Assembly: GCA_018398765.1 (NCBI GenBank)
Contig: JAHBMJ010005801.1
Span: forward strand, 44,314-89,313
Source: Chromera velia
Taxonomy: Eukaryota; Sar; Chromeraceae
Length of the DNA stretch: 45,000 bases
Direction: 5' to 3'
How positions within the stretch are numbered: position 1 is the first letter of the stretch; each line of letters starts with the position of its first letter. Positions 10,073-21,875 of the stretch are shown here, one piece after another. Position numbers and translations under genes: made by a program. Under the pieces are notes generated by a model. The model saw only the letters and a program-made list of their open reading frames with translations. It did not search any database and was not told the DNA's origin.

Positions 10073-11296
10073 ATGAAGTCTCTTTCAACAGTTGCAACAC
10101 TTGCAACACTTGCATCTCTTGTAAACGGAGCACCACTTCTCCGTCGCCTCTTTGCTGCCTCTAACGTCGCCTCTGTCACGTTCAATGAGCCCACCGTACC
10201 GGAAGTTGTCTCTCTGAACGGCACCAACTCCACTTCATTGGAGGACTTCGTATTCATTTCCAAGGAAGCCCTTCAGATCGGAAAAGTCCCTGAGAAGGTG
10301 GTAGGAACTTATATGGGCGCATGGCCTAACGGAGTCGCACCTCAGCCCCTCTCTGATCTACCCAAGGAGGTGAACACCATCATGATCAGCTTTGCCACAG
10401 ATGGATCTGCTGACAAGATGGGCAAGGGCCACGGGACTTTCGAGGCCCGATGGGATCACAACGTCTTCACGAAGGAGAAAATTGCTGCCGACAAACAGGC
10501 AAACCCCGATCGTGTGTATTTGATTTCTGTCGGAGGAAGTGCAGACGCAGGAGGAACCTTCTTCACCAAAGTAAGCAACGAGGAATGGATCAACAACGCA
10601 TTCGACTGGCTTGAGGGTCAGATCACTGAACTCGGAGCTGACGGAGCGGAGATGCAGTTTGAGGGTGTCCCCACCTACAACCCTGGTCTTGAGAACTTCA
10701 AGACCTGTATGGAGGGTCTGTTGGCAAGGTTGAAAGCTGCAGGATACATCACGGCAGTTGGACCTTTCTACGGTAGATGGGGGACCAGTCAACAGTACAA
10801 GCTGTTGGACCTCACGAATGTGGACCTTGTGAACATGCAGATGTACGCCAATGGGAGGACATCCGCTAGCGATGTTGTCTCAGATGGTAAAGCAGCAATT
10901 GCAGAACTGCAGGGAAGTGGTAACGCTGGAAAGTTTGTGTTTGGTGCGAATTCTGCTGGTCGTATGAGTGCCGACGTTGCGCTTGAATCCTTTGAGCAGC
11001 TCCTCTCAGAGGAGAGCATCAGAGGCCTGTTCACTTGGGACATTGAGCACTCAGGCCAAGGTGGGTGCAACCCGAAGTACTGTCTCGAGACCACCGCTGC
11101 GGACATCTTGGGTGGGAGTGAGTACAAGGAGGGAAGCTGCGACTGTCCCGGTCAGATCTCCCCGCCTCATGAGGAACACACGGGGTGCGGCATGAGCTGG
11201 GCGGATGCTCAGAACCACTGCGGGAATCCTCTGTGCACTGTGGACGCCGACTGTCCTGGAGACATGAAGTGCTTTGGAGGACTCACCACTTGTTGA
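10073..11296 (+). CDS. Secreted GH18 chitinase-like protein with Cys-rich C-terminal module, 407 aa
   Basis: Single-exon gene. Residues 1-20 form a signal peptide ending VNG-A, so the product is secreted or vacuolar. Residues about 75-345 follow a glycoside hydrolase 18 fold: VVGTYMGAW (strand 1), NTIMISFAT (strand 2), VYLISVGGS (149-156, the SxGG strand), LGADGAEMQFEG (188-198, active-site strand), DLVNMQMYA, and GLFTWDIE (318-325) carrying the conserved late Trp. The catalytic DxxDxDxE motif reads D190-x-x-E193-x-Q195-x-E197, so the proton-donor Glu is kept but the two inner Asp residues are replaced; activity may be altered or lost. The C-terminus (356-407) has a CGMSWADAQNHCG...C..DADCPGDMKC pattern like the small Cys-rich modules attached to glycosidases in stramenopiles and other algae, probably carbohydrate binding. 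N-glycosylation sequons NGT/NST lie near 49-53. Confidence 0.8.
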   Translation: MKSLSTVATLATLASLVNGAPLLRRLFAASNVASVTFNEPTVPEVVSLNGTNSTSLEDFVFISKEALQIGKVPEKVVGTYMGAWPNGVAPQPLSDLPKEVNTIMISFATDGSADKMGKGHGTFEARWDHNVFTKEKIAADKQANPDRVYLISVGGSADAGGTFFTKVSNEEWINNAFDWLEGQITELGADGAEMQFEGVPTYNPGLENFKTCMEGLLARLKAAGYITAVGPFYGRWGTSQQYKLLDLTNVDLVNMQMYANGRTSASDVVSDGKAAIAELQGSGNAGKFVFGANSAGRMSADVALESFEQLLSEESIRGLFTWDIEHSGQGGCNPKYCLETTAADILGGSEYKEGSCDCPGQISPPHEEHTGCGMSWADAQNHCGNPLCTVDADCPGDMKCFGGLTTC

Positions 11297-11766
11297 AAAG
11301 AAAAGACGGAAGGAAATGACTGGGGATGAAATCCTCAATCAGAAAAAAGGGAGGGAGAAATTGATTTGTAGGAGGATGTGCTGGTTGCATTCACGGCCAT
11401 TGCTTTACTCGATTGAGAGGCATGAGTGGATGCATGGGATGAAGGGGATTGGGCGATCAGTCAAATGGCTGTGGAACAGGGGGGGAGGCTCAAAGAAGAC
11501 TCGAGCTCGGAGACTTCTGTCTTTCTTGAATTATTATTTCTTTGTTTCTTTCTCTGTTTTTTTCTTCCTTTCTTTTCTTTTCCTTTCCTTTGATTGTACG
11601 TTTCTTTCTTGGAGTCTTTCCTTTCTTTTCTGTGTTTTTGTTTGAATTTCTTTGTTCGTTTCTGTGCTTGGCTCTGTTTGGTGGTTCTTTCTCGCTTCTT
11701 TCTTTTCTTTGTTGCTTTCTTTCTTTCTTTCTTTCTTTCTTTGTTTGTTTCTCTGTTTCTTTGTTC

Positions 11767-11809
<43 letters not shown>

Positions 11810-12619
11810 TCTCCCTCTCTCTCTCTCTCCCTTTCTTCTCCCTTTCTCTCTTTGGTGTATGTTTGTTGGCTTGAGTGTGCGTGTTGTGAAAGGAATACCC
11901 AAATGAGTGAATGAATGAGTAAAGAAATACAATAAATATTCTCGATTCGGATGGATTCCTCGGGAGGTCCTCCATCTGCCCCTTTCTCCTTCCTCTGTTT
12001 CCTTGACTCTTCTCTCTGATGATCCGAGCTGTCTGTTTGATGATTTTCTTTGCCACTTGGGGCTCGAGGGGTTTCATCATTCTTCTAGCTGTACCTTCGG
12101 GTCAGTTAGTTGGGATCTCCAAAAAATGTAATGACGGACTCACGACCATTCGGAGTGAAGAACTCTCCGTTGCATGGTCGCCTTGTCAATGCCAAATCAA
12201 ATGTGTGAAAGAGGAACTGGATCGGAAGCATTCTGACTCAATTTTCAGCTAGACTTTCAGACTAAAGTTTCAGTTGGTTGCATTACAAGGACAGTACATC
12301 ACCTAGGGCAGCGTTCCATCCTCCCGTCGCCGTATTGATATCGATTTGTCATTTGTATGTCTGAAGATTGACAAGACGCTACTCTAGACGCTACTGTTTA
12401 CGATACTGTTTGTTTCCCTCAGGCTATACACGTTACGCTAGGCGTCACGCCGGTCACGGTTGCCTAGCACGGTTGCATATTTAAAAAAAAAACTGTTCAA
12501 TTAACACCCCATAAGTCTGTTCAACTTCTTTTTTTTTCTTATTTAGAGCCTAAAATTAGAGGTCAAAAGTCCTACAAGCTATAGCTGCTCTAAAGAAATC
12601 TTTAAAAAATATACCCTTT
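11297..12619. other. 3' flank of the GH18-like gene and gene-free spacer
   Basis: No further gene is supported. The 3' UTR of the upstream gene leads into the pyrimidine tract at about 11530-11850, followed by AATAAATA at about 11930 that could serve in polyadenylation. From 12470 onward the sequence turns AT-rich up to the foldback element. Confidence 0.4.
11530..11850 (+). repeat. (CTTT)n/(CT)n polypyrimidine tract
   Basis: A 320-bp nearly pure pyrimidine stretch: first TTTC/CTTT units, then uninterrupted CT at about 11769-11830. The opposite strand encodes an apparent Arg/Glu/Lys-rich open frame that is only the repeat read in translation. Confidence 0.9.
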
Positions 12620-13046
12620 AAAACCAGGTTAAATTCCCTGGAGATTTAGTGGAATTTAATGGAATTTACCCTTGGAATTTAGTGGAATTTACCGTCGAAT
12701 CTACTCGTCTAAATTCTACTAAATTCCACAAACTTTGGACACTTATTTATTATGATCTAGAAAGAGACTTCAAAGAGTTAGGAGCTCAAATTAGCAATGC
12801 TTATACACCTTATATAGCTCTATTATAGCCTCCATACTAGCCTTCATAAACACTGTTAATTTGAGCTCCTAACTCTTTCTATATCACGAGAAATAAGCCT
12901 CCAAATTTTGTGGAATTTAGTGGAATTTAGACGAGTAACGAGTAGATTCCACGGTAAATTCCACTAAAATTTATCAAATTCCACTAAATTCTAAGGGTAA
13001 ATTCTATTAAATTCCACTAAATCCCCGGGGAATTTAACCTGGTTTT
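12620..13046. mobile_element. 427-bp foldback (MITE-like) element
   Basis: The ends are AAAACCAGGTTAAATTCC and its inverted copy GGAATTTAACCTGGTTTT. The two arms (about 12620-12810 and 12850-13046) are near-complete inverted copies; inner blocks match too (GAGTTAGGAGCTCAAATTA left, TAATTTGAGCTCCTAACTC right). A loop of about 40-50 bp holds no ORF. Each arm contains reiterated TTTAGTGGAATTTA words. No clear target-site duplication is visible. It lies in an AT-rich tail-to-tail spacer. A non-autonomous DNA transposon or foldback element is the best reading. Confidence 0.75.
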
Positions 13047-14205
13047 GTAAGGTTAATTGATAATTAGTATATTGATTATATATATGATTTAATATGCCAT
13101 GGTTTTCCTAGCGGTTTTCACTAGGGTTTTCAAATTATATAATAAAAACGTGAGGTTTTTGTAATTGTTTCTATCCTATGCCCCAGCGGTTATTACTAGG
13201 CCGCAATAACGGTATAAAGCTATATAGTAGTATACCTATATAAACATATAATCCTGTTACTAGTAATCCTCACACGTACAGTACTATTTACTATTCCTAT
13301 ACTATTTATTATGACACATTGTAATAGGTAATCATCACTAGAATCATCATTGATAATCGCACGTGTCATGAAAACTAGCATTAAAAATTGTACGTGTGAA
13401 CTGCCAGTCTGCTACTATTAGGCCTACAAACACACAGACTGATGATACAGTATACATGCATAAGATGACTTAGGAGAAATTATGTATATATACATACACC
13501 ACTAGTGAATTGTGCGGTGGCCATCGTATCTGACAATCATATTGAATCTTCTAATGATCAAACCCTCTCCCATGATTTCATTCAATCGCCTGTCATGTTT
13601 CATTCTAAGTCAACCCAATTCTTCTTGCAAGTGCTAATGCAAGCGCCACTTGCAACTCTTCAAGTTGTATTTTACACATCCCCAACGCGTCCGAGTCACC
13701 TGGAACTCTTCAAGTTGTTTTTTACACATCGCCAACTTTATTTCATATTCATCGCGTTTTACACTTTGCGACAGTTATACACGGCTTGTTGACGGTAAAC
13801 AGCATTGCTCCTCTTCGCCGTACTTGCGAAACTTGCAGCGAAAGACTTGCACGCGCGTTGCAAAACGCATGGGTGGACTGAACGGCTTTCACCATTGGGT
13901 CATGATGGCTCCCAGGTTTACTCAACATCATCATCGGTCAATGGATTCATCACCATCATCATAATCATCATCAGAGTGCAACTTTATTGCCGATGTTTGC
14001 ACCTCTGCCTGCTACCGCGACGTCCGTCTTGCCTGCATTTTTGGCCGCTGCCGAGGCCCTCCCACTTACCCGTTTGTGTGTACAAACAACAATGAGTCCC
14101 CCAGTGGTCGGTCTGTACTTTTGTATATATTTGACTGGCACCCCATTTGATGCGTTGCAGCGGTATGGAAGAGGACTCTTCAACGACTTTAGTTTCTTCA
14201 TCAAT
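13047..14205. other. AT-rich spacer downstream of the SDR gene
   Basis: No gene supported. 13047-13500 is AT-rich with TATATA words. 13654-13736 holds an imperfect 50-bp tandem duplication of AACTCTTCAAGTTGTWTTTTACACATC. An (ATC)n run lies at about 13925-13975. The right end should include the 3' UTR of the minus-strand SDR gene. Confidence 0.45.
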
Positions 14206-16874
14206 TCAGGGGACGTCAATGCCCCGGAAAGCCACAGAGCCCAGATCAAAATCGCGTATTTTTCGCACCCCCTCCATTTTGTTCTGCTCTCTTTCCCCCT
14301 GCCCATGCGTAGGCGAGCTGAACCACAACCCCGTGTCAGGAAACCCTTTCGACCAGAACCCCCCGGGCTTTTTTCCAATTTCCTCTGCCACCTCCGGTGT
14401 GTCTGTCAGCTCATTGATCCCGATCACAGCTGCATAAATCAGGTCACCCGTATCCACCAGAACCTCCTGTCTCTCTGACGACCCCCCCTCGACAAGATAC
14501 TTTAAGTCCAAGAAACCCTCTTTGCCTGCATTCCGACTGTTCTGGAGAATGTCCTCCTCAATTCCTGCATGCAGCCAAACGCACGTATATGCAGTGTAGA
14601 AGGCAGCTAGGGACAGGTGAAGGCCGGAGAACATAAGTCAAATGAGAAGCTGAACCACGCACAAGGAGAGGGCTTCTCAGAAAGGCAGGACGTTAACAGG
14701 CAGGAGGGGTAGGCAGACAGGCAGACAGGTATAGCAGAAGACAAACAGAGGGGCACACCTTCAGGTAGACCGGAATTAAAAGCAAGCAAGAGGAGATCAA
14801 TGGGTTGATCCTGAAATGCGGCAGTTCAAGCACAGAAGCCCCCGTCTTTCGAACTAACGCTCTCTTCTCTCGGTCTTCCTCAAAACTAAACGGCACGTAC
14901 CAATTTCTCCCCCTTTCTGTGCTGTGGACAAGTCGGGATGGTATACCTCTCACACAGACACACACAAAGACACACATACTCACGAAGGCACGCAGGCATC
15001 CACTGATTCCATATCCCACACCGCGAGCCCCAAAAGATATCGATATTCCAAAAGCTTCAGGCGCAATCACCCGGAAAAACACAACGCATGACAGTCGACA
15101 CAAGAGGCCTTCACGTCACTGTTTCAGTACGAGTGCAAGCAGTCAAGCGGGAAAGTCAACCGACTGACCAGAGGCAAAAAAGGCAGGAGAGACAGCTCGG
15201 TCGGCAATCGCTTGTCTTACGCCAGCATCGGTCACTCCGTATTCCTTGACAAGATCTGCACACATATACGCACACATCTACTTTTACATGTACACAAAGT
15301 TCGACCTACGTGTGAAAAGAAGACACACAGGGACAGACTCTAAGAGAGAAGCGGACATACATGAGGAAGGAGGCTGACCGTCAATCACCAAAGGGTTGCA
15401 TCGTGCCACCAGGAGTCCATAGAAGAATCCGTCGAGGGCTAGATTCTCGATCTGCAACCCCCCACTCATTCAGTGAACCAGTGATTGCGTCGGGCTTTTC
15501 TACTCTCTTTTCTTTTGGTTCTTGCACAGACATACACATTCGGACGAGATGAATGAATGAGTGATGTGCAAGTGCGTGGCACAATCTGTGAATGTACATC
15601 TCGGTTCTCCCTCTCATTCATTCTCTCTGGCTCCCGACAACGCTGTATGTATGACGGAGAGGAATCTTTTTCTTGTCGCTTGCATGAAAAAACAAAAAGA
15701 GCCAGGACTCAACTCCCTCCACTGCTTTTCTTACATCGGGACCCACTGACAGGCTGTCCTTCTATGTCAGCGATCCAACGGACACACGTACGGTTGAAAA
15801 ACAACTCGCTCACTTCATTGAAAGGACTTCTCGTTTCTGCATTGAAAGAGATTGTTCTCTCGTCCTCTCAGCCTGGTGTCCTGAACAAGATTTGTTCATA
15901 CTGCCAGGCGCATGCAACAATCAGATCAGACGTGACCCATCAACCGCCAAGTACACTCACTGTTCTATAATAATGTCCGACCTGATTTGCGGGAATGTTT
16001 CTCCAAAGATCTTCGAGCAGATCAAACACAGGTCCATAGACGACCTGCTGTACCGCCCCTCTCGTTGCCTTTCCCGCTGCTCCTGTTAGTCTGATGGGCA
16101 CTACACTGCCTGCCTTGTCCTTGATTGGCTTGCCAATGTCCTTCCGAGCTAAGATTTCCAGGAGCTCTAGAGATATTTCCTGGGTGAAGGCGAGGGGCAC
16201 TATGGAGTTCCGCACGTTCTTCAGAATATACTGCAGAAGAGAGGACAGGAGAGAGAGAAGAGGCGAAAAACCAATGACAAAAAGGTGAACTCAGGAGGGG
16301 AGTGAGGGAGCAAAATGCAAGGCTTCTTTCTTGAGAAGGAAGGAGTATGTACGGGAAGGGGGCCGAAAGAAACCAGTGAAGTGAAGGGAGACGATGCCAA
16401 TCGAGGTTGTGGGAAAGTGCTTAGGAGGAAAGGAGGAAAGAAGAGCTAGGAGACAGGCGAGGAAAAGAAGGGACGGAGTCGTGCAAGGTAAAAAAAGAAA
16501 AAAGCGGGGGGGGTTGGTGCTGAGGAAGGAAGGACGCCGTAATTTGGACAGCTGGGCAAGAAGTCGCAAATGGTAAAGAGCGAGCGTTTCACCTGGGAAA
16601 TGAAGGAGGCTCTATCACTCAGCTGATTGCAGGTCTCTGCGGGGGGGGGGAAGATTACGTTGTCTGCATGCAAGCAGAGGAGTAGGGAATCAAACGACGG
16701 AAGGAAAAGTGTACGTTCGACAAAGCTATCAGTAGGGAGAGAAAGCAACCGTGCATGCAGTTACAAAGAAAAATGAAGAAACTGCGGGAACACGCGTACA
16801 TGCATACCGTCACGTATACATGCATCCATACACACACCCAGGGGAGGGGGAATGGGATAGAGAAAGAGACGGGG

Positions 16875-16912
<38 letters not shown>

Positions 16913-17245
16913 GAATGCAGAAGAGATCTTCGTGTATCGGGAGAAAGAAAACGCAACAACGAACCTCTGTCTGCGAGCGTTGTGTTGACGAAGACAGGTT
17001 CCAGAGAGACGAACCGGATTTTATCGTACAGAGGGTGTGCCCTGGTGGCGAGGTGCATGTCCACAATCCAGCCTGACTTGTAGAGTTTCGCCGCGTGGTA
17101 CCCGACTTGACTTATGTCCGTGTGGACTCGCGTGTCAAGGGAGGAGATGGAGACCCAGGTGCTGTACTCAGAAGTCATCTTGTCCTTTACAACACTCCAG
17201 ACTGCATAGAAAGTGCAGTTACACACATACGCATACACATTCATT

Positions 17246-17326
<81 letters not shown>

Positions 17327-18610
17327 CGACCTGCATGGTCAGCCAGATGTGCCCCTCTGGCGGCTGCGAAGTACGCCCAGTCGGTGTCTGCGATGTTGGC
17401 ATGACAGATGGTCCCTGCTGCGTAGATCACGTGGTCGACCCTGTCGTTCAAAACTTCCCTGATGGCGTCTCGCAGCCGGTTATAGTCGTCACTGGAGTCA
17501 GGCATTGGCGTCACGTGCTCGAATGATCCGGCAGCATTGCGAGTGGCTTGTCGCTCATACGCGAAAGAGGGCGTGTTCTGGGCGTCAAAGACGATGTGCG
17601 TATACCTTGAGAAGGCAAAGCAGGAGTAGAAGTTATGTGCTGGTCAATAACTTTGCTGGCCGGGGGAAAGCAGGCAAGTATTCGTTCGAAGGGGAACACG
17701 GAACCGCAGACTCCATCTTCAAGCTTTCAGCTCGCACGATTGTCAAGCGGTCACTTGGAGCCAGTAACAAGAGGGACGGCCGAGGTCTGTGTGAAAGGGC
17801 GATCAACTGTGTACGTGCGAATGTGAACGCAAGATCTTTGAAGGGCTCCCCTGATTCCTTTTCACGGAAGAAGCAAAAACTGTGACGTCTTCGTCGGCCT
17901 TGAAATCCAGTTCATATTACAGGTAGAAGAAGATCCTTGTTCTACACACAGATGGATAGGTGCACTTGCATCAGTCAGGTGTCGTTTGCAACGCAAATTT
18001 CAGTGTCCGTCAAAGTGTCGTATAGCCTCTCAGCGAAGAGATAATCAGGCGCGAACACATGCAGAGGCATGCATGCACCGTTACCTTTGATCGTTGAAGT
18101 GCCAAGTTCTCAGAGGTTCGCGGAGGGCTTCTGGAGCAGTTCTCGACGCTCCCAGAACGCGTCCTGCAGTAATTGAGATTTGTTCATGGGGAAAAATTGC
18201 GACGGGGCTTTGAGTGCACGTTCCCTCTGTACCTTGATGCATGCATGCACGCATGTAAACAAATTGACTGACCTTCGTCTCCAAGAACTTCTAGCATCTG
18301 TGCAACGAACGCCTGACCAATTCCACGGGAGTCGCCTGCAAGGTGAAATGGTTAGGGCACTTTGTGTTTTCTGAGAGACACACACGCGCGCTTGAAGCTC
18401 TCTCTGCTTCTCTAATTGTTGCTGACCGATGATAAGGATATTTGACCCAGAAAGGTCCTGGTGCAGCGCGTTCTTTTCGGGGTCATACTGGAAGTCAGGT
18501 GTCACAACCCCCGCAACCTCTCCTTTGCATTCTGGCTTGGTGCAATAAATACTTGCCTTGCATGCCGACAGAAGCAGAAGGCAGATCAGGGATACGACTC
18601 CCGACTGCAT
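14206..18610 (-). CDS. Secretory-pathway short-chain dehydrogenase/reductase with novel C-terminal half, 606 aa, 12 exons
   Basis: Exons in transcript order: 18610-18427, 18335-18273, 18163-18085, 17605-17331, 17201-16965, 16636-16593, 16230-15982, 15451-15379, 15255-15169, 15108-14984, 14946-14901, 14564-14206. All junctions are GT-AG with matching phases. Residues 1-19 are a hydrophobic signal peptide. SDR hallmarks follow: dinucleotide-binding GDSRGIG (62-68, split between exons 1 and 2), YAAG (170-173, the NAG position), a Ser cluster at 218-221 and the catalytic Tyr235-His-Ala-Ala-Lys239. It should be an NAD(P)-dependent oxidoreductase working in the ER, secretory route or outside the cell; the substrate is unknown. 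Residues about 295-606 match no family I recognise and end AFRGIDVP. Exons 10 and 11 (125 and 46 nt) are the least certain. The gene is divergent from the importin gene. Confidence 0.7.
16878..16912 (-). repeat. (GA)n / (CT)n microsatellite in SDR intron 5
   Basis: About 35 bp of pure GA on the plus strand, which is CT on the sense strand of the SDR gene. Confidence 0.9.
17249..17326 (-). repeat. Compound (CA)n(GA)n microsatellite at an SDR splice donor
   Basis: Plus-strand (CA)n, then (GA)n, then (CAGA)n. In sense orientation the SDR intron 4 starts GTCGGTCTGTCTGTCTG, then CT and GT repeats, so the repeat begins a few bases after the donor at 17330. Confidence 0.9.
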
Positions 18611-19190
18611 TGCTCGACCCAGTTTTAGGCGGGACCCGCTTGGAAGTTACATGGCACTTGCTGCGACACTGAAGACTCACTCTTCCAGGGCGGCTCGACT
18701 TGCTTCAAACGGCATGGTAGTCATGTTCAGACTGTTCGAGCCTTTGTTCCGTCTTCAGCCGATCGAAGGTGCCAGGATCGAACCATCACACATAATCCAC
18801 CTCAGTTCTGACATGCAGAGACTGCATTTCAGCCATGTGCCACTGGCAGGAGCCCGCCGCCCGCGCGTATACGCTCGCATGCAGGCCGCGCGGCCGGGGT
18901 AACGCCCGCGGGATGCATGACCGCCACGGGCCCAAGAGGCCGCACAGCTACGGAGACGCTTCCTGTAGATTTTCGGTTTTCGAGAGACAGTGGAAGCTGT
19001 AGAGGAAGTCTGGTGCTTTCTTGGCCAGCTTCCCAGCGAGCTTTGGAATGTGCTTGCTTGTGATGTGACAGTTGCGTGTGCCAAGAATCAAATCAAGTGA
19101 GTTCAAGTTCATTTTTGAGGTCCGCTTTCTCGATTGACCGTTTCTCCCTCACTTGTCGAGTCCCCCCCACCCAATTCTGTGAGAGGGAGG
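18611..19190. promoter_or_regulatory. Divergent spacer (SDR / importin)
   Basis: 580 bp between two start codons in opposite directions, presumably a shared promoter region. It includes a GC-rich block (18848-18950, GCGCGTATACGC, GCGCGGCCGGGG, CGGGCCC). That block resembles the block at 30910-31025 in another divergent spacer. GGATCGAACC at 18775-18784 is the reverse complement of a tRNA B-box consensus. Confidence 0.4.
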
Positions 19191-21841
19191 ATGGCAGAGC
19201 GGACTGAACAGCTTCTTTCCGCCTTTCTTGTTCCTGGTACGAACAAAGAGGCGTCTGCTGCACTAAGGGATGAGCTGAAAAAGACAGAAACTATCGGGCA
19301 CTTTGCTCAAATTATTTCTTGCAGCGCGCGACCCGAGCTGCGTCAGTTGGCGGCGGTGTTCATGAGGAAGAGGATCCTGCAGCAGTGGGGGAATCTCACA
19401 CCTCAGCACAAGACCGAGCTAAAGCAGCTCCTTCTGAAAAGAATTGCCGAAGAACAAGTGCATCTGGTGCGTGTGAATATTGCGCATGTTGTGTCTGCCA
19501 TTGGAAAAATCGCATTGAATGAGTGGGGCCAAGAGCTCCTTAAATTTCTCGAAGAGTGTGCGGCGTCTCCCACCTCTGACCATCGGGAGTGTGCCATGAT
19601 TGTTTTCCATTCTCTTCTTGCGAATACTGGTCCTGCACTTGTGAGCATGTTCAATTCGTTTGTGATCGTTTTGAAAAAGGGGCTGGAGGACCCCGATAGT
19701 CAGAGAGTTCGGGTGAGAGCCTTGAAGGGCGTCATGGAGTTGGTTCAGTTGGTCGAGAGCAAGGAACACGCAGACACCTTCAGACAGCTGGTGCCCTCCA
19801 TGGTCGCTCTGACCAAAAGTGCACTGGCACAGGGCGACGAGGAGCCCGCAGTTTTGACCATGGAGATATTTCAGGACTCTGTGGAGGCCAACAGCATGGT
19901 CCTGACCAAAGAGGACCTCCCTGATTTAGTGCGATTCGTTTTGGACATCGCCAATTCGAAAGATGTGCCCATGCAGGTGAGTCAGTCCGCCTGTCAGCTG
20001 GAGCTTGGATGTACCCACGCGCTGAATGTGATCCTTTTCTGCGTGTCTTTCTTATTTTCGTTTGTGCCGTCTCCTAGCGCAGTTTCCTTCCCTTTCTTTT
20101 TTCCTCTTACTGACAACGAAATCGAAGCGTCCTATCGCTCTTCGTCCCATACAGTGCGGCATTTTTTTTTTCCCGTCCCCGCAGTCAGCGTTTCCAAACG
20201 CGGAGGAACACACAGGAAGGAAGAAATTCATGCAACGCACAGGCCTGAATCTTCCCCCTGTGCTTCTACGCAAGCGTTGATGTCTGTCTGTGTCTCGGTC
20301 CCCGTCTGCCTGTCACAAGGGAAAGAAAAGGTGGTGTATGTTCTTTGTGTCACGTCAGTGGTCTGCCAGTCAGTCAATCTGGTGAAAAGCAGAAAGGAAG
20401 GGGTAACGAAAGTTTTGATGGACCTGAGAAGATTTTCGGTTTATGAAGAGGCCTTCCCGCAGGAGTTTCTCCAGATTCTCTCTCGTTCTTTCCGCGTCTT
20501 CTTCCTCATGTAGTCCTTGTCTATTTATCTCAACGCACATTGGCGTTTCACTCTCTCCCGCACTTTTCCTGTGCAGGCCAGGAGCCAGGCGTTCGACTTT
20601 GTCCATTACGTGACCAAGTTGAGACCGAAAGTGGTGGTAAAGAACGGCCTCGTGCCTCCGATTCTCGACACCCTATTTTCCCTCTCAGCCGAAGAAGCCC
20701 TCGACGAGGAGGACAGAGAGAGTGCGCCGCTGACAGTAGCCAGTCAAGCTCTGGACTCTCTGGCCATCAACCTTGCTTCCAGAGCCGTCTTCCAGCCTGC
20801 AATGGAAAGAGTGGGACAATGCTTGAAGTCCCCCAACCCCAGAGTGCGTAGGGCTGGGGTCACGTTGATGGGCATTATTTCAGAGGGGTGTGAGGAACCC
20901 ATGAGGCGTCATTTGTCTGAATTAGTCCCCGAGCTTTTCCGTCAGTTCCAAGATCCTGATCCTTCAGTGAGGGAAGCGGCCGGAACAGCGCTCGGCCAGT
21001 TTGCTGAGTGGCTCCAGCCTGAGATCCTCCGCTATCATCAGCAGGCCATGGAGAACTTGGCACCGCACCTAGATTCCCCCGCACGTCCGGTCAGAGAGAA
21101 GTGTCTGTATGCGATTGAGCTTTTTGTGTCCCATCTGACCCCATCCCAGCTGAGGATATACCTCCCTCACCTAGTCCCCAAGCTGCTCCAGATGGCCTGC
21201 GAGGATCCAGCTTCTGAGACAGAGACGCTGTCAGTGCAGACAGCTGCGTGTGCCACTCTGGCAGCGACAGCCGGGCAAGCGAAGGCTGACATCACCCCCT
21301 ATGCCCCTCAGATTTTGCCCGTGTTGCAAAAATTGATGACCCTGACGAAATACGAACACTTGTCGCTCCGTGCCGGTGCGACTGACTGTGCGGGGGCCAT
21401 TGCAAGTGCGATAGGGTTTGAGGCATTTCGGGATTCTTTAGGGACGTTCATGGCTTTAGCTCGGTCAGGGCTCGAGGAGCTTGAGTCGAATGAACTGAGG
21501 GAGGCCACCTATCAGTTCTTCTCTGCCCTTGCCTTCGCCATGAAGGGGGGGTTTGCGGAGTTTCTAGAATCTGCGCTCGGGTACATGCTGGCATCGTGTA
21601 TGCAGCCACTGGTGGGGGGTGCGGGAGAGGACGAAGATGGTCAGGAGGTTTTTTTTTCTGTTCAGTCTATGGGTGCGTGGACGTTTTGAGGGTTTCTTTC
21701 TTTCTTTCTTTCGAGTCGGCTTGTTGGTTTCTATTGTCCAATTTTCGACTTTCAGTCGTCTGTTTGTCCTTTGCCATTGTTTTTTCGTTCTCTGTCCCTG
21801 TTTCGACTTGTCAGGCCCTCCCCGTCTCCTTGTCCTCCCCT

Positions 21842-21875
<34 letters not shown>

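Noticed and set aside
11490-12080. 196-codon minus-strand open frame rich in Arg/Glu/Lys
   Set aside because: It is the reverse reading of the CTTT/CT tract; composition follows the repeat and no domain or splice support exists.
12019-12252. 77-codon plus-strand frame with a hydrophobic start
   Set aside because: It resembles a signal peptide only weakly, has no mature domain, and lies in a gene-poor spacer.
18755-18860. tRNA gene suggested by GGTTCGATCC (minus strand, 18784-18775)
   Set aside because: Only the B-box is good. The T-stem has a mismatch and two G-U pairs, and no matching acceptor stem is found. At most a decayed tRNA-derived fragment.
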